A stretch of DNA of 64,000 nucleotides, taken from the NCBI GenBank assembly GCA_964019135.1, contig OZ025258.1:6653961-6717960 (forward strand), in the 5' to 3' direction. This DNA comes from Arenicola marina. Taxonomy: Eukaryota; Annelida; Polychaeta; Arenicolidae. The translations under genes and the position numbers were made by a program. This document shows, one piece after another, positions 1 to 11,621 of this stretch (within the stretch, counting starts at the first letter, position 1; each line of letters opens with the position of its first letter). Under the pieces are notes generated by a model. The model saw only the letters and a list, made by a program, of their open reading frames with translations, did no database searches and was not told where the DNA came from.

Positions 1-1030
1 CAGCGACAGTCACGGTGTACAGCGAGTCAAGGTGTACAGCGACAGTCACGGTGTACAGCGAGTCACGGTGCACAGCGACAGTCACGGTGTACAGCGACAG
101 TCACGGTGTACAGCGACAGTCAAGGTGTACAGCGACAGTCACGGTGTACAGCGACACCCACGGTGCACAGCGACAGTCACGGTGCACAGCGACAGTCACG
201 GTGTACAGCGACAGTCACGGTGCACAGCGACAGTCACGGTGTACAGCGACAGTCACGGTGTACAGCGACAGTCAAGGTGTACAGCGACACCCACGGTGCA
301 CAGCGACACCCACGGTGCACAGCGACAGTCACGGTGCACAGCGAGTCACGGTGTACAGCGACAGTCACGGTGCACCGCGACAGTCACGGTGTACAGCGAC
401 AGTCACGGTGTACAGCGACACCCACGGTGCACAGCGACAGTCACGGTGTACAGTGACAGTTACGGTGTACAGCGACAGTCACGGTGTACAGCGACAGTCA
501 CGGTGCACATCGACAGTCACTGCACAGCGACAGTCACGGTGCACAGTGACAGTGACGGTGTACAGCGACAGTCATGGTGCACAGCGACAGTGACGGTGTA
601 CAGCGACAGTCACGGTGCACAGCGACAGTGTACAGCAACAGTCAAGGTGTACAGCGACAGTCACGGTGTACAGCGACAGTCACGGTGCGCAGCGACAGTC
701 AAGGTGTACAGCGACAGTCACGGTGTACAGCGACAGTCACGGTGCACAGCGACAGTCACGGTGTACAGCAACAGTCAAGGTGTACAGCGACAGTCACGGT
801 GCACAGCGACAGTCACGGTGTACAGCGACAGTCAAGGTGTACAGCGACAGTCAAGGTGTACAGCGACAGTCACGATGCACAGCGACAGTCACGGTGTACA
901 GCGACAGTCAAGGTGTACAGCGACAGTCACGGTGTACAGCGACAGTCACGGTGCACAGCGACAGTCACGGTGCACAACGACAGTCAAGGTGTACAGCGAC
1001 AGTCACGGTGCACAGCGACAGTCACGGCCC
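1..1030. repeat. 19-bp minisatellite array
   Basis: Tandem copies of a 19-bp unit (CAGCGACAGTCACGGTGTA and close variants such as GTGCA for GTGTA, CAAGG for CACGG, and CACCC for CAGTC) fill the first kilobase and run off the left edge. Occasional copies are shortened. Because 19 is not a multiple of three, each frame cycles through the same 19-residue pattern, and long open frames arise on the plus strand without being genes. The array ends about 100 bp beyond the PAGR1 stop codon, so it may lie in or just past the PAGR1 3' UTR. Confidence 0.97.
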
Positions 1031-1134
1031 ACATAGTCACGCTCCTATGGCGACAGTAAATCAATCGGTGAATTGGCACGTAAGTGTACTTTAGAACCCC
1101 TGAGTCTCAAAATGTTTATCGAACTCTTCCAAGA

Positions 1135-2563
1135 TCAAGAAAGTTTTTTCGGGGACATGCGCCCCTTGCCAGTAGGTTTCAGGGGTGTTGAGGCTTCCCC
1201 CGTGGCGGCCACTGGGGAGCCCGCCCTGGGAGACCCGGACCGGGACGAGCCCTTCTCGCGGGATTTAGACGTCTCCTCGATCTTCTTGTGTCGCCTTATG
1301 TCGTCCATAATCTTGTCCAATCGCGCGACTCGTTTCTGCGAGCTGCGGGGCGCCTTGGCACTTCCTGCAAAGACAATGACAGTACTTGGTTCGAGAAGGA
1401 CACTGTAAAGTCATATTGCGACAGTTAGACGGGTCACGAATTGACATTAATTAATCTTCTATGGCTCCCATATCTTAATGGTTATCTATCATTGTTTTCC
1501 GGTGTTTCTTTTTTGTCTCATATTCAGAAGACACATGTATTTCCAAAAAATACCTGTAAGCCTTTGGCTGCGGCGTATCTGTGCATAACGACATGCACCC
1601 AGAGTTATTACATATTGGGTTCAGTAATCTGGGTTAGGTCTCTTACCCGGTGTTCTTCTCGGGGTGATAGGGTTGGCATCAAAGCCAGCTTCATCAAAGT
1701 CAAACTCTGTTGGTTCCACCCTAGATAATAAATGTAATAATAGATCCATATTATCACTCTAGACACAATCTTACAACAATGTTAGCATCAACATTATTAT
1801 TATTGTCCTCGCATATTTCCTGACTCCCTATGAATGTACATATTCAATGAAGACTCTTTTAGCCCCCAAAGCCAAGGGCAGCTCTTCAAGAGGAGATCCT
1901 ACTTAGCATAATCATATCTTCAACTTAGAATCTCCGCTCTCGAACCAATCGTTCATAACAACCAAAGGGGATTGTCCTCTTGTGTGGCTAGCTTGGTAAC
2001 TGACATAGTTAAATATATCTGTTGCCACAAATCATAATTTGTCACCATGTACGTATGGAGCATAAAGTTCTATGTTGATGGGGCTTTGGAGAAGAACGTT
2101 TCAATGTTGTAGGTAATTGTTTGCGCCTACAAAGGCTAATTAAACTGGCCCAAGAAGTCTCCTGGGGGAATGAAATGGATAAAACATGCCCCATGTGTAA
2201 GTGCTAACGCAATTTTGTTTGGCACATGTATATACAAAGAACATATATTGATACAGAACTCATTATCCTAACCCAAGGGGTAAACACTTACTTTTCCTCC
2301 ATTTTTTCCTCCTTGCCAAGACCGCCATCCTCATCCATGGTCTCCTCCTTCCTCTCTGGGGTGAGAGACCGACGTCCTGGGCATTTCCATTCCAATTCCA
2401 GTCGCTCCCCTCTCGATAACTTCTCATACATTAATTTGATATCTTTAGGATCTGGTTCCCACTGTTTTGTCTCAGAGTTTGAGGGATTATACTTTTCCTC
2501 ATCACTACATTCACAACAGAAATCCTCATTGTCACTACCATTGCCTGGTATGATTTCACCCAT
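1135..2563 (-). CDS. PAGR1: PAXIP1-associated glutamate-rich protein 1 (PAGR1/PA1), 3 coding exons
   Basis: Seen: three minus-strand exons, 2563-2292, 1720-1647 and 1364-1135, with GT-AG introns and compatible phases (272+74+230 = 576 nt, 191 aa plus stop). Exon 1 begins at the first in-frame ATG after an in-frame TAA about 30 nt upstream and encodes an acidic block with EDFCCECSDEE, then LELEWKCPGRRSLTPE. Exon 2 encodes PTEFDFDE and TPRRTPG. Exon 3 encodes SSQKRVARLDKIMDDIRRHK followed by a Ser/Arg/Pro-rich basic tail. Known: the same blocks occur in the same order in human PAGR1 (CSDEE, RRPPTPE, PTEFDFDD, RRTPG, SSARSQKREARLDK). PAGR1 is a nuclear partner of PAXIP1/PTIP and a subunit of KMT2C/KMT2D H3K4 methyltransferase complexes. 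The protein is shorter than human PAGR1 (about 254 aa), mainly at the N terminus. The acceptor-like ttacacag 18 nt before the ATG suggests a separate 5' UTR exon. Identity rests on motif order recalled from memory, not on a search. Confidence 0.92.
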
Positions 2564-4985
2564 GATTGCAAATGTTCTCTGTGTAATATCACTTTAAAAT
2601 CATTTTGTGACTGTAAGTGATGTGTCACCTGCATAAGTGGAAGAGAAAGGCAAATAATATAGTATTATATGAAACTAAATATAAACTATACACCATTTTC
2701 CTGCTCATCTAAGCTTCTCCCCATCCAAGCGAGAGGAATATCCTTTCTGGTAAACTCTCAAGAACTGGTGAAAGCACGGCCCCCGCTCCTTTTTTTGAGC
2801 GTGGGGGCCTCTAATCGATGCTGACAGTGTGTCTATCCTAAATGTGGACCCCTTACATACATGCTTACGCTTCTCCAAAAGTGCCTCCCACTGTCATGAA
2901 AAACTAACCAGGTCCTGCAACAAACACTTTGCAAATTCCTGGATTAGCGCCTGAAGATCACCCAGAATTCCACCACAATAATTGTGGAACCTGAAAAAGG
3001 TATTCACCACGCCACTGCTAGCCTGTTGATGCTCCACTGTTATCTAGGCCGCCACCACAAGTAAGGTTATCATTCTGAACTCCCCCCGCCTCTCTACATC
3101 ATTTGCTTTCAAATAATTAAATGCAACAATGCAATTATACATGGAGACTGTGAAGTCTGATCATATGACATAAATGGCCATTGAACAACCATGGTATGCT
3201 GTTTGATGTGATCTAGAATTCATACTTTACATAATTTACATTCTCCCATCAAAAGAAATAGTGGAAAATATCCACTGCCCTAATGAAAAGAGATTGCAAG
3301 GAGATGTAATTGCTCGACTTTACCTATATCGGAATGGACTGCATTAGGTCTAAATCTATGGAACTAGAATATATAACCCACTTAGCCCTGGACTAGAGTA
3401 AAGTTGGTGGGCTGGTGTAACAGTCCATTATCCGACTGTCTAAACAAACACGTTTATGTTGATATCGTGAAGTACAAACTGTAAACTCCCATCAAAACTA
3501 ATTCTTATTCATTTGTCTCAGCAAAGTCAACTCAGAGCTTTATGACAGGCCACTTCATCACTCACAGGCTCGCACTAAAGTGGCAGCAGATACCAGCTTT
3601 TTTGCCTGTGAAACTCTTATAAAAAATAGCAATTTCACAATAACATCTTTGCTGTTTTCACATTTCTTTAAAACTAACAGAACTACAAATCATTCAACTT
3701 TTCATTTGTAGCTTGCTTTTTCGCAAATAAATATCATCTGTGCGAATCGCTGAGCTTTATAATGAGACACAGTGCTACACGGATTGGGGCCACTAACATT
3801 TGCCAACGGCAATGGCGGCCGAAAACAGTCCTTGCGACAGGGTGCTCTGACAAATATTTACAAGAGTCACTGGGACTATTGGACAAATATTTTTGAATTA
3901 TGAAAAGTTTTCAGTTATGTAGGTATTCATATATATGTGACAAACACATGACATAATTGAGCTTCTGGTGATTTTTTTTACGAACTCTCACGATTGCTTT
4001 CTGCAAGCTGTCGGCTCTGGCCTTTAGGCCAGCTCTGGTAACTCTGAGCTAAACAAAATCGTGCCACAAACGCTTTAAACAATTCAATTGGTCATGTGAA
4101 GTTAATTTTTCACTATAGAATGCTACATGGATAGCCTCTGCAATAGACGCTAGGTGCGCTGCGATTGACCCACTTTGGGCAGTCGCATTTCTGGTTTTTA
4201 GTGGGTGCCCTTACTTTTCGCATTTTCCGCTAGGTAAATTCAGCTTTTAAAAGTATTTTCTCTTTCTGGTTTGTTGCCAAATGCTTTGAGGTACAAGATG
4301 GCGACTGGAGCGAGTTGAAATATGCCTTCAGTTTTTTTTCATGGCGATTTGAAGTTTTAAAAGTGGTTAAATTTAAAGTAAATGTGTTATAGCAAATTTT
4401 TTGCGCGACTCATGAGAATCTTTGATGCCTATTGTCGTGGAATAACACATTTTCTTCATCATCCATCACATTGTAAACTTGCGCCAATGGCTTGAAAGTT
4501 GAAGCGCGAGGGCTAGTGAGCGATAATGGGTGATTTTTGAGCCGCAGAGTGTTGCCGTTATCCGTTATCATCCTCCGTTTATTCCTCTCCTTCTGTCCTA
4601 TTAAATACTAAAACTTATAAACAAAGGCTTATTTGCTACTTTGAGACAGTTTATATTCGTTCAATTTATCAATTTAATGTGAAAGTTTCTATTTTAAAAA
4701 TTACAATTTTTGGTCTTTGGTTGTAAATTTGTTCATTGCCTTATAGCCTTCCTGGCAGGCTTTGGCAAACTCTTGACCACATAGCAGCTTCATAAATCTT
4801 AGTTAATTAGTCAATTAATGAATAGTGAGTAAAAACTTATTTCATATGTGACAGGGGTTGCAGCGGGAGTTGGTGGCAGCCCCTCCTCCTCCCCCTACAC
4901 CAATCTTTCAACCGAGATCAGAGATAGGAATCCTAGAAACTACATGCTGGAGACTTGATAACTACTACAACCCCCTTCCCTACCT
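2564..4985. other. Non-coding stretch upstream of PAGR1
   Basis: No coding exon or repeat family is recognised. It should hold the PAGR1 promoter and any 5' UTR exon (PAGR1 reads leftwards from 2563), but no clear core promoter is visible. A small GC hairpin (GGCCCCCGCTC, T-run, GAGCGTGGGGGCC) lies at 2778-2809 and would form a bulged stem with a T-rich loop. Confidence 0.5.
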
Positions 4986-4989
4986 TTTT

Positions 4990-5270
4990 TGAGAACACCT
5001 TAAAAAAAAAAAAAAATTATTATTATTTTATTTTTTATTTATTATTTTATTAGCTAAATTTTAAACTTTGTAACCTTTTACCAGTTAAATTGAAAAGGTT
5101 TATACTATCATATCATACTATATATAATGTATATTTAATATTGAATAGCATTATTAAGGTCTTTTGTTATAAATTTTTATTATAAAAAAAGGGTATATAT
5201 ATTAAAATTTAAATTGAATTCTCATAATTATTTTTAATTATAACAGATGGGTAAATTTAGTGTGATATAG
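4990..5270. repeat. AT-rich low-complexity tract
   Basis: An A-run followed by TTATTATTTTATT-type sequence and long A/T stretches. No unit structure is strict enough to call a satellite. Confidence 0.75.
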
Positions 5271-5650
5271 ATCACTGTATGTATGTAGAAAATGTTATAC
5301 ATTTATCGCCAGCAATAATTGAGATACAGCTAAAACAAGTAGGCCTAAGAGTTATATTTTGGATTATATTTAACACAACTTATGCCAGAAACGCTGTCTA
5401 AAATCTAGAAAGTGGCATAACTTTTTATTTATTAATATTTTTTAATGAAATTTCATAGATATTCTGATGCACTCTAATTTGCAAGTAACCCAAGAAAAGG
5501 AGTATTGTTCTCATATAAAATTCTCTTCCGGAGAGGCTAACATGGATATGATTCTTCAAACATAGCTATGGATTTCTGGCTAAATAAGCAGATAAGGGCC
5601 CCTAAATAAGAGGAAACCAATAAGTGTCAGTTGCAGTGGTAGCCTAAAAG
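5271..5650. other. Non-coding, nothing recognised
   Basis: AT-rich single-copy-looking sequence with no exon, RNA gene or repeat that can be supported. Confidence 0.4.
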
Positions 5651-5657
5651 TTCAGAC

Positions 5658-5719
5658 GTTACAGTCCTGACACTTGTTCTTGTGACTGTAGTCACAAGAA
5701 CAAGTGTCAGGACTGTAAC
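5658..5719. repeat. Perfect 30-bp inverted repeat with 2-nt spacer
   Basis: The left arm starts GTTACAGTCCTGACAC and the right arm ends GTGTCAGGACTGTAAC. The arms (30 nt each) pair without mismatch around a central GT, giving a near-perfect palindrome of 62 bp. It is not followed by a T-run. No hairpin RNA family is recognised. Confidence 0.9.
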
Positions 5720-6360
5720 TATTGCAGTGGGCGATAATAGATCGAGCGCTGACCCGTTTTTTATAACTTATAAGTAATAACACAGAATTATCCTTGCACA
5801 CAACTGTATCAGATAGTATTGTTATCCAACTTACTCCATACGCATTTCAATACTTTAGACAGATTATCTAAGACTATGCGAGAAACTATAAACTAATGAG
5901 ATATAAACACTGGTGAAACTTTCCGCCAACAACAAAATGAACTGCAGCTGCTTGTTATTATCGTAAAAGCAAATTCGCTCGTCCCTGCAAGGGCTTACGC
6001 CAGCCGCTCCGCTCATCTGCTCACATGGGCCACATAACCGGGGGATGGGGGGGAGGGAGGGGCCCCGGGGAGGGAGGGGCCCCCCCGGGGTATTATACAA
6101 ATATTGTGTGTGTGTGGGGGGGGGGGGGGTGTTATACAAATATGATGATGGGCGCCCAGTAATACCTGAGAAAGCGGACATTTCTTACAACCTACAGAAG
6201 AAGGATATTTTTCCTAAACAAATTTAGCTTAGCCATATATTTATAGCCAATAAAGGGCCTGTAGGACGCCCAGTAAGTTACCAACACTCAGTATATAGCA
6301 CGACTGGAAAGTTAATTCTGGTATCATCCTAGCTGAGGTCACACAACATATCAACATATC
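5720..6360. other. Non-coding with G-rich tracts
   Basis: Holds G runs at 6038-6130 (GGGGGAGGGAGGGGCC-type and a TG/G tract) flanked by ordinary sequence. Open frames here come from the homopolymers. No gene is supported. Confidence 0.5.
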
Positions 6361-6384
6361 CGTGGAGTTGCCGCAAACATTTGC

Positions 6385-6560
6385 AAAGGGGGGGGGGGGG
6401 CGGTTGCTCTCTGAAAACTTGCGACCGGGGGGGGGGGGGGCGGGGCGGGTGCTAGGAGAACCCGACTTTTACAGTGTATATATGAGTTCAAGTTCCCAAG
6501 GGGAGGGGGTTACAACCCCCCTACCCCACCCCCCCCCCCCCCAACTAGATCCGCCCCTGC
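6385..6560 (-). mobile_element. hAT-like MITE fragment with long G/C runs
   Basis: The right end reads AACTAGATCCGCCCCTG, which in reverse is CAGGGGCGGATCTAG, the kind of end found on hAT-type non-autonomous elements. The inside (GGTTGCTCTCTGAAAACTTG, then long G runs and a CCGACTTTTACAGTGTATA stretch) matches the inverted sequence at about 56070-56165, so these are two copies of one family. The left end is not defined. Family assignment is inferred from the end sequence only. Confidence 0.6.
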
Positions 6561-6618
6561 TGGTCCCATATGTAGGCCCCATGTGGGTTGCACGATCCCA
6601 TCTGGGATGCCCACTTGG

Positions 6619-6985
6619 GACGCAACTGATTTTGTCCGCGGGTTTTTAAGTGGGCCAAACTTTGTTTTACGTACGTAGGTCCAATATGGGCAGGTCGATA
6701 TGTGGGTTGGAACTGCGTTTTAATCCAGTGGGCATTGAAAAAATAATCATTAATTAAATGCCACGGTCTCATTTGAAAAAGGGGGGGGGGGAGGGGTAAA
6801 AATGACGCAACTGATTTTGTCCGCGGGTTTTTAAGTGGGCCAAACTGGGTTTTACGTACGTAGGTCCAATATGGGCAGGTCGATATGTGGGTTGGAACTG
6901 CGTTTTAATCCAGTGAGCATTGAAAAAATAATCATTAATTAAATGCCCCGGTCTTATTTGAAAAGGGGGGGGGGGGGCGGGGGGG
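6619..6985. repeat. 185-bp tandem duplication
   Basis: The block starting GACGCAACTGATTTTG at 6619 is repeated from 6804 with few differences, both copies running into a G-run (6779 and 6965). The two copies are head to tail. Confidence 0.92.
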
Positions 6986-7149
6986 GGGAAATGGGTGTCC
7001 TCCAATGTTTTTACGACCAGCTAGGGGGGAGGGGGTCTACATACACATACAGTTCAGATGACCTTGATTTTGCATTGAAAAACAGCATTATTAAATGTTC
7101 CTCTATAAGAATCAAGGAACAAATTTCGACTTTAACAGACATTTAACAT

Positions 7150-7310
7150 GTCTGTGTGGCCCTCCCAATACCCCCCCCCCCCCCCCGCCCGTAGATCCGC
7201 CCCTGCCGTTTTATTGTACAAGCGGATGGGGGCTCCCCACGGGCGGGGGGTATTTAATGCATTGCCGTGGGCGGGGTGGTTCTGCGGTTAAACCTCTCCC
7301 CCTTTTTTAC
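7150..7310. mobile_element. hAT-like MITE end and C/G tracts
   Basis: A C-run followed by GTAGATCCGCCCCTG at about 7190-7205 is another copy of the TAGATCCGCCCCTG end motif seen at 6545-6560. Only the end is recognisable. Confidence 0.45.
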
Positions 7311-7495
7311 CGCCAAAATCCGCTCGGTCGAGGTTTTGCCGCCAAAATCCGTTCAGAAGGGGCGTTTTACGGCCAAAATCCGTATAGGAGGGGCGTTTTA
7401 CGGCCAAAATCCGTTCGGAAGGGGCGTTTTACGACCAAAATCCGTTCGTGAGGGGCGTTTTACGGCCAAAATCCGTTCAGAAGGGGCGTTTTACG
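7311..7495. repeat. 31-bp tandem repeat, about 6 copies
   Basis: Units of about 31 bp around CCAAAATCCGTTCAGAAGG and GGCGTTTTACG, with small differences per copy. The array ends at GGCGTTTTACGTATTTTTCG. Confidence 0.93.
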
Positions 7496-8127
7496 TATTT
7501 TTCGCGGCAACCCGCTCTAAGGACGCACATTTTCAGAGCCTCCCCCGGTCGCTCAAATATCCGCCCCAATAGGGGTATCTTTTTCATCGTAAATGTCCGG
7601 TCCCTCAGGCATCAAGGGGCACCCGCAGAGCCCCCCACCAGATTTGTATAACAGGGGGATCACTCTCGCTACCATACGACCCCCTAATGAAGACACAGTT
7701 TTAGCCTTAATTTTCAGATTTTTGAAAAGCTAAAAAGAGTGACGCCACGTGAGGTATTGGAAACATTTCAGATTCCACAGAAGTCACCGTCATTCATATG
7801 TTTATGAGCTATCGACAACTTAAGCTTAAATATACTAGAAACAAGAAATTTACGACATTTAACACCGAAACCGCACCCCCCCCGTATCCAGCATATCTGG
7901 ATCCGACCCTGAAACCGGGCCCCCCTATCCAGATGTTTTGGATCCGCCCCTGCGTCGCGACCAAGGATTTCAATTATTGGTGAAATGTGAACTTAAATAT
8001 TAAATAACCGTTAATTTGGAAAGCGCCAATTATTATCATGCATCCGCCCTTTCTTTATATGCTATAGCCTAGGATCGAGTTCTTTTTCTAATTTATTCTG
8101 ACCTGGGAATAAAGAAATTTATTCTTC
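7496..8127. other. Non-coding with MITE-like ends
   Basis: TGGATCCGACCCTG and TTGGATCCGCCCCTG near 7908-7955 resemble the hAT-like ends noted nearby and may bound a short decayed element. The rest holds nothing recognisable. Confidence 0.4.
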
Positions 8128-8132
8128 GTGAT

Positions 8133-8304
8133 TGTATAATGATAAAGTAGTCAACGAAAGGCGCTACTTTTACATCATTTAATATCAAATCAAGAACATC
8201 CTTCAAAGATCGAAAAGACAAAAGTTCCTCCCCCCACATCCGTTACAACGCGTAGCCATGACGCTCAATGCCAGGTTTTGTCATAACGTCCTCGTTATTC
8301 CACA
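8133..8304 (-). repeat. LTR (3' LTR of the minus-strand element)
   Basis: 172 bp, matching 11445-11616 without a visible difference. It is preceded, in element orientation, by the purine tract. The GTGAT duplication abuts at 8128-8132. Confidence 0.95.
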
Positions 8305-8560
8305 TCCCCCCTTCCCCCAACGGGGAGGCCCGAAGTGCTAGGGCCGATGCGGCAGCTGTAGTCGTGGAAGACCCCACGGAGAGATGGAGAGAGGGCGCGG
8401 CGTGGACGGCGCTCACGAGTGCTGCGGCGGGGCGGCTGGGGTGGGGAGGTGGTAGCAGGTGTGTCGGCCTTGGGCGACGCCGGCACAGGCTTGGTGGGCA
8501 CGAGGTCATTGACAACCGGCACGGCAGGAGGCGGCCCCTCGAGGACTGTCTCAGGGCAGA

Positions 8561-11335
8561 CTACCCTCGAGTCCTCGGGATTATTCTGCCCGGGAGGAGC
8601 GACCGGCGGGTCGGTGACCATGGGTGATGACGGAGCCGGGGTAAGGGGTAGGATTGTAGGTCGCGCATCGAAGGGTGTGTGCTTTCGTAGAAAGCGGCGG
8701 TTGCGTAAGGTGCACCTGCCCGATCCGTCCAAGCGAACGACATACTGATGGTGGTCACGTGACTCAACAATGCGGCCGGATTTGTCCCAGCGCCGAGGAT
8801 GATTGCCGGTCTGGTTCTGGACGGATACAAAGTCTCCAACCGTAAGCGGTGGCAGGAGGTTGGTGTGTTCGTTGTAGCGTTCGATGGCCTTGATGTGACG
8901 GTGAATCCGGCGAATTCTATCTCTGGCCTGGAGAACTTAAATTTTGAAGGGTTGAATACCACACCGTTCTTTGCACATAGGGCGATGTAATCGACGGTGT
9001 GCCAGAAGGCGTTTTCAATGGAACTGTCCCAGAGGAGGCTGTCATCGATACACTTAGTTTTACGTTCTACGTCGGTTGTGATGTCGTCATAACACTTGGT
9101 GTAGCCGTCCCCTGCCACATGAGATCCTTGTGGAGCACGTAGGTATCGATAGCGGCCCCATTCCGTGATGAAAGTGGTGGCGGCGCTAGCAGAGGGGTTG
9201 AGGCGCATCGAGTGGTATCCGTTCCAGCAGTCCAGAGTCGTCATCCAGCAGTTGCGTGGGACCTGAGAGACCTGGTGGAAAGGAGCGGGTGTGTGATGGG
9301 TGAGCCTGTAGGTGGCTGTGTTGAGAGCCTGTAGATCAACTGTGCGACGAGGTGAGCCATCCTTCTTAGGTACGACGACCATGCGCGAGCACCAGATGGT
9401 AGGGGTGCCAGGAGGCACCGCTTCAATGATCACAAGGCGGACGTCCCTGTCAAGGTCAGCCTTTACTTTTTCTTTCCAGTGGTGTGGCACTGGTATGGGT
9501 GTATGGTGAGCCATAGGTTTGGCGTCTGGGCGGAAGTGGATCTCTAGTGGGGCTCCAGTCATATGGGGCAAGGGCTGATGCTCGCATACGTTGAACGCGC
9601 TGCTTGCGTATCGTTTAAGAAGCCAGTTCTCTAGTTTGGTGATGTTGTCTGGATGTGGTGGGAAAGGCAGCTTGTCCGGTTTAGGAGGAGGTGCCTCGCG
9701 CGTCGGGCAATCACAGCTGGTGTTGGAAGCCGCAATGGTTGAGGGTGCTGCGTGAGGGAAGGTTTCCGATATGGCTCCCAGTTCCCTGAGGGCCTTCTCT
9801 GAGATGAACAGTCCCGCGACGTTGTCGGCGACGTAGATCTGTTGACGTGTGGTTCGTCCGCTCAACGTGATGGCCGCGTAGAATACCCCTCTGATGCTCA
9901 CAGATGATTGAGTCACACCATTGATGGTGTGTGAGGTGGGCACCAGCTCAGAGGGTTTGATGCCCATGGCCTGGGCAATATTAGGGCCGCATGCACACGT
10001 TTGGGCGCCGGTGTCAGCAATGGCTTCGACTTCTGTTTCGTGTACGGCCGATGAAAGGGGCTTATTGTAAGCTTTGTGAGTATCGGCCATGGGACGTAGC
10101 TGCACTTTTACTTTGGGAAGGCATCGAGGCGTCCTGTGGACGAAGCGGTTTTCTTCTGATGTCCACTCCATATGTGGGACGACTATAGTTTTGTGGAGTC
10201 TTGAGGAGTGAGACAACACGTGGGTAGCGCGACGCCAGGCCTTAGAGTTTTGGCGAAGGCTGTCAGCGGTATACGCCTGGTCTTGGGGAGTGTTTAACGA
10301 TAAGATCCATGAGGACGAGGAGGGGATAGCATTTACATCGCTCTTGATAGCCGGATGTGACGCATCCACTTTCTTCCTGCAGACAGTCGCGAGGTGTGCC
10401 TTGATGCCGCAGTGGTCGCATATTGAGTCCCGCGCCGGGCAGTGTAGGTGGCGCGGGTGATCAGTGCCACGGCCATGTTCTTTGCTGCCACATCCTGGAC
10501 AACCGACTGGTTTCAGTGCCTCCCTGTTCTTGTATTGCTGGGGGCCGCGTGATTTTTTAGACTTCTTGTATGAGGATTGGTGAGCAGCTAATGTCGAATC
10601 CCCACCGAGTTGTTCTTTCGCGCGCTTGCCGTCCTCCAGTGCTTGAACGAGGTCGAGCTTCTCTTGGAAAGAGCCCAACTGTGACGATTTAGCCAGGATT
10701 TCCCCTTGGATGTCTTTGTCCACCAGGCCTACGGTGAGCTGGTCGGAAACCATCTCCTGTGAGTAATTGTTGACGACGCCACAAGCGTGGTTGCAGCATG
10801 TGAAGGAGAAGTTGCAGTGCTCCGCCTTGGCTTTAAGTTTGGAGACAAATTGTTGGACGGGGCAATCTGGCTCTTGCTGTAGGGCATAGAATTCTTGGCG
10901 ATGCACCGATTGGTTTTTGCCTTTAACTGCGAGCCGTTTAATGTTTTGTGTGAGGGCTTCTTCGGACAGCGTGTCTATGGTGCCCGCGCCCACGTAGTTG
11001 AACAGCTCCAGCCTGAGGTCCTGGGAGCAACACGCACGTAACTCTTCCGCCGCTGAGGCCGGTAGATTCGCCCTGCGCTTGTACAATTGCCACTCGTTGA
11101 TGAAAAAAGCCCAGAATGACTCAGAGCAGCCCAGGTCTACTGATGGACGATCAGGGCGTTTGACAGACGTGGAGCCGGGTGCCGGGGGCGTGGTAGCTCT
11201 TTCCTGTTGCGTATGCTGAATCGTCAGGGTTTGGAGTAGCTGTGTGAATTGATCGGCCGTCAGGGTAATGGGGTTGGAGGGTGGTGTTGCAGCAGGTGTC
11301 CCCGAGGAAGTGTTGGCTTCCTCTTCATCGCCCAT
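8561..11335 (-). pseudogene. Gag-Pol region of the LTR element (fossil)
   Basis: A long minus-strand frame. The likely Gag start is the ATG at 11335 (MGDEEEANTSSG), after the LTR. In order it shows a capsid-like helical Gag region, two Cys/His clusters (CPGCGSKEHG and CDHCGIKAHLATVC), an aspartic protease core ADTGAQT, and a reverse transcriptase N-terminal part (WCSRMVVVPKKDGSPR, VDLQALN). No RNase H or integrase core is recognised. The order Gag, knuckle, protease, RT is that of Ty3/Gypsy elements. Treated as a fossil; not a host gene. Confidence 0.85.
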
Positions 11336-11444
11336 GATGTGTGTGGGGTGCGTTAAACAGACCCGGATGCTTACGTGTATGGCGACGAGAGGACCGATGG
11401 GGGTGCTGAACAATCTGTGGACGTTTCTTATGCCGACTGCGCCA

Positions 11445-11616
11445 TGTATAATGATAAAGTAGTCAACGAAAGGCGCTACTTTTACATCATTTAATATCAA
11501 ATCAAGAACATCCTTCAAAGATCGAAAAGACAAAAGTTCCTCCCCCCACATCCGTTACAACGCGTAGCCATGACGCTCAATGCCAGGTTTTGTCATAACG
11601 TCCTCGTTATTCCACA
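11445..11616 (-). repeat. LTR (5' LTR of the minus-strand element)
   Basis: 172-bp partner of 8133-8304. The primer-binding-site-like sequence follows it in element orientation, and the GTGAT duplication abuts at 11617-11621. Confidence 0.95.
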
Positions 11617-11621
11617 GTGAT

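Larger units (their letters stand above)
8133..11616 (-). mobile_element. Compact Gypsy-type LTR retrotransposon (fossil copy)
   Basis: Seen: two direct repeats of 172 bp (8133-8304 and 11445-11616), identical by eye, starting TG and ending CA, flanked by the 5-bp duplication GTGAT (8128-8132 and 11617-11621). Next to the upstream LTR, reading on the minus strand, is TGGCGCAGTCGG, a likely primer-binding site. Next to the downstream LTR is a purine tract (GGGGGAAGGGGGGA). Between them a minus-strand coding region carries Gag, a Cys/His knuckle region, a DTG protease and a reverse transcriptase segment. Known: these are the hallmarks of Ty3/Gypsy elements. The copy is broken and its pol is incomplete for the family, with perhaps a few breaks. 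Identical LTRs mean the insertion is young. Confidence 0.95.

Noticed and set aside
32-1036. A 334-codon open frame and others over the 19-bp array
   Set aside because: All three frames are open because the 19-bp unit lacks stops; composition is purely that of the repeat.
2226-2597. 123-codon plus-strand frame opposite PAGR1 exon 1
   Set aside because: It is the antisense of a glutamate-rich exon whose minus-strand protein matches PAGR1 blocks and splices cleanly.
8268-11462. Plus-strand open frames across the LTR element
   Set aside because: They are shadows of the minus-strand element coding region.
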